NCBI GenBank assembly: GCA_905216095.1
Contig: CAJMSQ010000005.1
Span: 1-64,000 of the forward strand
Reading direction: 5' to 3'
DNA length: 64,000 bases
From: an uncultured bacterium
GTDB lineage: Bacteria > Bacteroidota > Bacteroidia > Bacteroidales > Bacteroidaceae
The notes under the pieces are model-generated. The model had not been told where the DNA came from and made no database searches. It saw nothing but the letters and a program-made list of their open reading frames with translations. How positions within the stretch are numbered: the first letter of the stretch is position 1; every line of letters starts with the position of its first letter. The translations under genes were made by a program, and so were the position numbers. Below, piece by piece: positions 59,969 to 64,000 of the stretch.

Positions 59969-60931
59969 TCAGAGTGCCTCGAGCATACGCTTCAGTACCA
60001 CGGTCGCCGATATTTCACGGTTGGCCGCCTCGGGAATGACGAGCGAGCGCGGCGATTCGATGACGTCGTCCGACACAATCATGTTGCGCCGCACGGGCAG
60101 GCAGTGCATGAAGCGTCCGTTGTTGGTCACAGCCATGTGTTTTGCCGTCACTGTCCAGTCCATGTCCTTGGACAGGATTTCCCCATAGGCCTCGCGGCGT
60201 GTCACACCCGGGCAACTCCAGTTCTTGGCATAGACGAAATCCGCCCCTTTGAGGGCTTTCATCTGGTCGTACTCCACACGTGCGTCACCCACAAACAGGG
60301 GGTCGAGTTCGTATCCCTCGGGGTGCGTCACCACAAAGTCCACGTCGGCCGCCCTCATCCACTCGGCGAAGCTGTTGGGCACGGCCTGCGGCAGCGCGCG
60401 CGGGTGGGGCGCCCACGTCAGCACCACTTTCGGGCGCGCACGTTCCTTGTATTCCTCAATGGTGATGAGGTCCGCAAACGCCTGCAGCGGGTGTGCCGTC
60501 GCGCTCTCCATGGAGAACACCGGCTTGCCGCTGTAACGTATGAACTGGTTGAGTATCTGTTCGGTGTAATCCGCCTCACGGTCGTGCAGGCCGGCAAAGG
60601 TACGCACGCCTATCAGGTCGCAGTACGAGGCCATGACGGGGATGGCCTCGAGCAGGTGCTCGCTCTTGTCGCCGTCCATCACGACGCCGCGTTCCGTTTC
60701 CAGTTTCCACGCGCCTTGGTTCACGTCGAGCACAATGACATCGAGGCCCAGGTTTCGCGCGGCCTTTTGTGTGGAAAGCCTTGTGCGCAGACTGTTGTTG
60801 AAGAATATGAGGAGCGCTGTGCGGTGATGCCCGAGCCGTTCATGGCGGTAACGGTCCTGTTTGATTTCGGCGGCTTCGCGGAGCGCCTTGTCCAATGGGC
60901 CGATATCGGCCACGTGTAGAAATGTTTTCAT
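59969..60931 (-). CDS. argF': N-succinylornithine-type carbamoyltransferase
   Basis: It carbamoylates N-acyl-L-ornithine in the Bacteroidota arginine pathway. The 320 aa have the carbamoyl-phosphate motif NNSLRTRLSTQKAARNLG, which replaces the canonical STRT. Other motifs are AHPLQAFADLITIEEYKERA, TWAPHPRALPQAVPNSFAEW, MHCLPVRRNMIVSDDVIES and IPEAANREIS. All are typical of B. fragilis-type SOTCase. Residue 90, known to select succinyl over acetyl substrates, is Ser (GDKSEHLLE). Its partner genes are 30 kb away in the arginine operon. Confidence 0.92.
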   Translation of the reverse strand: MKTFLHVADIGPLDKALREAAEIKQDRYRHERLGHHRTALLIFFNNSLRTRLSTQKAARNLGLDVIVLDVNQGAWKLETERGVVMDGDKSEHLLEAIPVMASYCDLIGVRTFAGLHDREADYTEQILNQFIRYSGKPVFSMESATAHPLQAFADLITIEEYKERARPKVVLTWAPHPRALPQAVPNSFAEWMRAADVDFVVTHPEGYELDPLFVGDARVEYDQMKALKGADFVYAKNWSCPGVTRREAYGEILSKDMDWTVTAKHMAVTNNGRFMHCLPVRRNMIVSDDVIESPRSLVIPEAANREISATVVLKRMLEAL

Positions 60932-60950
60932 TCTGTAAGAAATTTGTGCC

Positions 60951-60958
60951 CAAAAGTA
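60951..60958 (-). promoter_or_regulatory. -7 box for argF'
   Basis: TACTTTTG on the minus strand, 20 bp before the start codon. Confidence 0.6.
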
Positions 60959-61029
60959 GCAATAAAATCCGTATTTATCGGAATTCGTCTCCCAAAAAGC
61001 CTTTTACGAGGTTAAATAACCCTATGCAG

Positions 61030-61060
61030 TTGGCCGCACCGGCCGGATTTGATAAATTTG
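61030..61060 (+). promoter_or_regulatory. Promoter of the TlpA-like lipoprotein gene
   Basis: TTG 61030-61032, 20-bp spacer, TAAATTTG 61053-61060. Exact consensus. Confidence 0.75.
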
Positions 61061-61093
61061 TACCGGACTAATCACCAAAAAACACGTATTGAA

Positions 61094-61672
61094 ATGAAGA
61101 AAATAACGATTCTGGCGGTCTGCGCCTTGTTTTTTGCCGGCAGCGGATGTGCTACGCGGAACGACCGGCCGGCTACTGACGCCGCAGCGGCCGAAACTGC
61201 CGCCCGCACCGCTTCGGACGAACAGCCGGAAGCCGCGGCGACGAAAGTGAAAACTATCTCACCCGCAATAAGCGGCGACGACATCCTGACGGCCATCACG
61301 AAGGACTATGCCGGACAGGTGGTGCTCATCGATTTCTGGGCGACATGGTGCGGACCGTGCCGCATGGCCATGAAAGAGATTGACAAAATCAAGGCCGACC
61401 TGCAGAAGAAAGGCTGCGCCTTCGTCTACGTCACCGGTGAGACCTCGCCCGAAGCCACCTGGAAGCAGATGATTGCCTCCATCGAGGGCGACCATTATCG
61501 CCTGACCGACAAACAGTGGGACGAACTCTGCTCCCGGCTCAACCTGCCCGGCATCCCGGCCTACCTGCTGCTGAACAAGGACGGCTCGACGGCGTACAGC
61601 AATCTGCAACAAGGCGGATACCCCGGCAACGACGTCATTCAGAACAACGTGGAAGTGGCTCTGACCAAATAA
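61094..61672 (+). CDS. TlpA-family thioredoxin-like lipoprotein
   Basis: 192 aa starting MKKITILAVCALFFAGSGC with a lipobox, so membrane-anchored. An Ala/Glu/Thr-rich linker of about 40 residues leads to a thioredoxin fold with IDFWATWCGPCRMAMKEIDK (WCGPC active site) and the cis-Pro loop LPGIPAYLLLNKDGS. Periplasmic thiol-disulfide exchange is expected; the partner is unknown. A strong terminator follows. Confidence 0.9.
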   Translation: MKKITILAVCALFFAGSGCATRNDRPATDAAAAETAARTASDEQPEAAATKVKTISPAISGDDILTAITKDYAGQVVLIDFWATWCGPCRMAMKEIDKIKADLQKKGCAFVYVTGETSPEATWKQMIASIEGDHYRLTDKQWDELCSRLNLPGIPAYLLLNKDGSTAYSNLQQGGYPGNDVIQNNVEVALTK

Positions 61673-61695
61673 GCCCGCTCCGCGCATCGCGTACA

Positions 61696-61732
61696 TCCCC
61701 CGCTACGGCAACTTGCCTGGCGGGGGATTTTT
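61696..61732 (+). terminator. Terminator after the TlpA-like gene
   Basis: TCCCCCGC (61696-61703) pairs with GCGGGGGA (61720-61727), then TTTTT. Confidence 0.85.
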
Positions 61733-61800
61733 GTGTACAAGGGTAGGGTGGAACGACCGGACGAAGGCCGGCGGATGTCATGTCCGTGACGGGGCGGAAC

Positions 61801-62056
61801 GACATTAACATTTTTAACTTTTCTACACTTTTCGGGGCCGCGTACATGGCATGTAGTTTATCCTACATGCAGGGCCGGAAAACACTACATGGCATGTAGG
61901 ACGAACTACAAGCCACTTACGAAAAACCGTCATAGGGATAGTTTCTCCCCGGAACGGGCTTTCGGGCACGAAAAAGGGACGGTTTCAGGCCGTCCCCGCG
62001 CTTTTGCAATGCAAAGATAATACATTTTCGGCCGAAAAGCAAGAAATGTTAAAATC
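61801..62056 (-). repeat. Intergenic promoter-hairpin repeat, copy G
   Basis: Inverted copy. Minus-strand promoter: TTG 62042-62040, N20, TATCTTTG 62019-62012. Hairpin GGGACGG (61996-61990)/CCGTCCC (61982-61976), perfect, then TTTTT. The stem differs from copies C-E by a paired G-C to A-U change. The palindromic part has CTACATGGCATGTAG. Confidence 0.86.
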
Positions 62057-62110
62057 ACCGCGGGCCGATTGTCAAGGCGGCCGGCATTCTTCGGGCGATA
62101 AGGCGGCCGT

Positions 62111-62141
62111 TTGGCCGTCTCGTATTTTATTATTAGCTTTG
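62111..62141 (+). promoter_or_regulatory. Promoter of the cardiolipin synthase gene
   Basis: TTG 62111-62113, 20-bp spacer, TAGCTTTG 62134-62141. Exact consensus. Confidence 0.75.
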
Positions 62142-62160
62142 CCCTTACATAGTTGAAGGC

Positions 62161-63591
62161 ATGTGGACGACATTTTTCATATGGATGGTTCTGGCGGTTT
62201 ATGTCATTCTGGTGGCGAGTACCGTCACGGTGGTGCTGCTCGAAAACCGGCAGCCGGCCAAGACCATAGCGTGGACCATCGTATTGGTGATGCTTCCCGT
62301 CATCGGCCTCATCATCTTTTATTTTTTCGGGCAGAACGTACGCAAGGAAAGGTACATAGGCAAGCGCCTCTACAACCTGCTCACGCAACGGATGCTGGGC
62401 GAGGTGTCGCGCCTGCCCGCCGGGGCGTATCCGCCCAAGCACGCACCTCTCATCCGTTTGTTCGAACGTACGAACAAGGCTGTGCCCACCGTGGACAACC
62501 GCATCGACAGCTACGGGACGGGGGCCGGCTGGCTGCTGGCGCTGGCCCGCGAGATCGGTGCGGCGACCGACCACATACACCTCGAAACCTATATCATAGA
62601 GGACGACGCCGTGGGACGTTTCGTGCGCGACCTGCTGACGGACAAGGCGCGGGAAGGCGTGGAAGTGCGGCTCATCTACGACGACGTGGGCTGCTGGAAA
62701 GTACCTAACCGCTTTTTCGGTCGGCTCATTGATGCCGGTGTCAAGGTCAGCCCGTTCCTGCCCGTGCGGTTTCCCAGCCTGACCCATAAGGTGAACTACC
62801 GCAACCACCGCAAGATATGCGTCATCGACGGTCAGGTGGGCTTCATCGGGGGCATGAACCTGGCCGAACGCTATGTCAGCCGCCGCGGGAAGCCGTGGCG
62901 CGACATCCACCTGCGCATTGAAGGCGAAGCCGTGGCGGGACTGCAACGCATTTTCCTGAGCGACTGGAACTTTGTGCGCGGGGCCGTCCGCGCCGAACGG
63001 CGTTATTTCCCCGCACCGCGGACCTCGGCGGCAACAGGCGGCGGCGACGTGTTGCAGATTGTCCAGTCGAACCCCGTATCGCGCTATCCCGAAATCATGT
63101 TCGGACTGACATGGGCCATTTACCGCGCACGTCGTTATTTCTACATACAGACCCCCTACTTCATGCCTACCGAACCCGTGCTCCAGGCCCTGCAGACAGC
63201 AGCCATGAGCGGGGTGGACGTGCGGCTGATGGTGCCCGAAAAACCGGACAGCTTCTGGCTGCGCTACATCAACGACAGCTATTTCTCAGCCATCCTGCAG
63301 GCCGGCATACGCATATATATATACCGCAACGGCTTCCTGCACGCCAAGTGTGCCGTTTCCGACGACGACTGGTGTACGGTAGGCTCGTCGAATATGGACT
63401 TCCGCAGCTTCGAAAACAATTTCGAGGCCAACGTGTTCCTTTACGGGAAGGCGGGGGCGACGGCCTGCCGCGACAATTTCCTCAACGACCTGAAAGACTG
63501 CCGCGAGATAAGGCTCAGCGAATGGAAACGCCGCCCGCGGCTTAACCGCCTTATGGAATCTTACACAAGAATACTGTCACCGCTGCTCTGA
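62161..63591 (+). CDS. cls: Cardiolipin synthase
   Basis: Joins two phosphatidylglycerols to make cardiolipin. The 476 aa have two N-terminal membrane helices (to about residue 60), then two phospholipase-D HKD motifs: NHRKICVIDGQVGFIGGMNL and HAKCAVSDDDWCTVGSSNMD. YIYRNGFLHAK precedes the second. The start at 62161 is 20 bp after the promoter box, so the leader is short. Confidence 0.94.
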   Translation: MWTTFFIWMVLAVYVILVASTVTVVLLENRQPAKTIAWTIVLVMLPVIGLIIFYFFGQNVRKERYIGKRLYNLLTQRMLGEVSRLPAGAYPPKHAPLIRLFERTNKAVPTVDNRIDSYGTGAGWLLALAREIGAATDHIHLETYIIEDDAVGRFVRDLLTDKAREGVEVRLIYDDVGCWKVPNRFFGRLIDAGVKVSPFLPVRFPSLTHKVNYRNHRKICVIDGQVGFIGGMNLAERYVSRRGKPWRDIHLRIEGEAVAGLQRIFLSDWNFVRGAVRAERRYFPAPRTSAATGGGDVLQIVQSNPVSRYPEIMFGLTWAIYRARRYFYIQTPYFMPTEPVLQALQTAAMSGVDVRLMVPEKPDSFWLRYINDSYFSAILQAGIRIYIYRNGFLHAKCAVSDDDWCTVGSSNMDFRSFENNFEANVFLYGKAGATACRDNFLNDLKDCREIRLSEWKRRPRLNRLMESYTRILSPLL

Positions 63592-63628
63592 CCGCATGGG
63601 CGGCCGGCCGAACCACCATCTTCATGCC

Positions 63629-64000
63629 ATGAAACAAGTCTTCCTTCTGTTTTTCCTCCTGCTGCTCCCGACGCTCCCGGCAACTGCCGGACCCATCGAC
63701 GTGGAAACGGCGCGCGGGGTGGCGCTTGCCCATTTGCGGACCGTACGGACAACGGACGGCAACGCGAAGAAAGCCCGCGCCGAAGCCGCCGGCGTGCGGT
63801 TGGTGGCCCGCAATGCCGCCGCATACCTGTTCTCGGCCGGAACGGAAGGCTTTGTCCTCGCCGCGGCCGACGACCGGTTGCCCGCGGTACTGGGCTACGG
63901 CGAACTGGCCGGCGGACCGCTGCCCGCATCCCTCGACGGACTTATTTCGCTCTACGCACGGCAGTTGTCTTTGCGGGCGGAACGGACACCTGTCCCGGCG
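63629..64000 (+). CDS. Spi-domain exported protein (C10 peptidase or its inhibitor), 3'-truncated by the window edge
   Basis: The frame is open from ATG 63629 to the window end, 124 codons. It starts MKQVFLLFFLLLLPTLPATAG, a signal peptide. The mature part resembles the Spi propeptide/inhibitor domain of streptopain-like proteases: ETARGVALAHLRTV, FSAGTEGFVLAAADDRLPAV and LGYGELAGGPLPASLDGLIS. Many Bacteroidota C10 proteases begin this way; others are stand-alone inhibitors. It lies 37 bp after cls. Confidence 0.7.
   Translation, partial: MKQVFLLFFLLLLPTLPATAGPIDVETARGVALAHLRTVRTTDGNAKKARAEAAGVRLVARNAAAYLFSAGTEGFVLAAADDRLPAVLGYGELAGGPLPASLDGLISLYARQLSLRAERTPVPA

Noticed and set aside
8984..62056. 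Dispersed repeats as a CRISPR array
   Set aside because: Copies are kilobases apart, about 256 bp long and in both orientations, with no regular spacers and no cas genes.

Overview
The window is a 64 kb chromosomal segment from a GC-rich member of the Bacteroidota, most likely order Bacteroidales and possibly Prevotellaceae. The evidence is: many start sites carry the Bacteroidota sigma-factor -7 element TAnnTTTG, several with TTG 19-20 bp upstream; the type IX secretion protein PorQ; an N-succinylornithine-type carbamoyltransferase; an ArgR-led arginine operon; BACON-like and GIN-domain lipoproteins; a TonB of the Bacteroidota type; and a VOR/KOR-type 2-oxoacid:ferredoxin oxidoreductase. It is mostly ordinary core genome. 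No rRNA, CRISPR array, transposase, prophage or conjugative module was found.

Layout. 1-8.9 kb: 3' part of alaS, an AT-rich Abi_2/HEPN gene that looks acquired, a candidate structured small RNA, a polytopic membrane protein, thiL with an outer-membrane protein, and a translationally coupled patatin/ATP-grasp pair. 9-16 kb: two peptidases (Xaa-Pro aminopeptidase, C1 protease), TatD, polyprenyl diphosphate synthase, TonB and PorQ. 16-24.5 kb: cmk, ispH, dxs, trkA, trkH, a DUF2461 protein and a GIN-domain lipoprotein; ispH and dxs are the two ends of the MEP isoprenoid pathway. 24.9-29.9 kb: arginine operon argR-GNAT-argG-pspC-argC-argD on the minus strand; its carbamoyltransferase partner lies at 60 kb. 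30-38.7 kb: a degenerate GH127-like protein, udk, an HD-domain protein, lptD, a lipoprotein and asnA. 39.5-44.1 kb: the 2-oxoacid:ferredoxin oxidoreductase operon with a ferredoxin-alpha fusion, then an acyltransferase. 44.5-55.1 kb: TetR regulator, mnmA, a subtilase, xseAB, trmB, rplU-rpmA, recQ and recJ. 55.4-64 kb: tRNA-Ser and tRNA-Pro, a GT-C-like/UbiA/HAD operon that resembles a polyprenyl-phosphate-pentose pathway, an aldose epimerase, argF', a TlpA lipoprotein, cardiolipin synthase and the start of a Spi-domain protein.

The most unusual feature is a family of about 256-bp intergenic repeats: seven full copies and one degenerate copy in 64 kb. Each full copy has imperfect terminal inverted repeats (GAnnTTAAC), a consensus promoter (TTG-N20-TATCTTTG), a hairpin-plus-U-run terminator only about 20-30 nt downstream, and a region of palindromic CTACATG/CATGTAG units. 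The hairpin sequence varies between copies, mostly with paired changes that keep the stem. This suggests a MITE-like element that makes a very short structured RNA, or a portable promoter/terminator cassette. I know of no description of it.

Other points of interest are the AbiD/F-like gene followed by a promoter-structured RNA-terminator unit, the polyprenyl-phosphate-pentose-like operon, the ferredoxin-VorB fusion, Ser at the specificity position of the carbamoyltransferase, and a GH127 remnant that lacks its catalytic cysteines.
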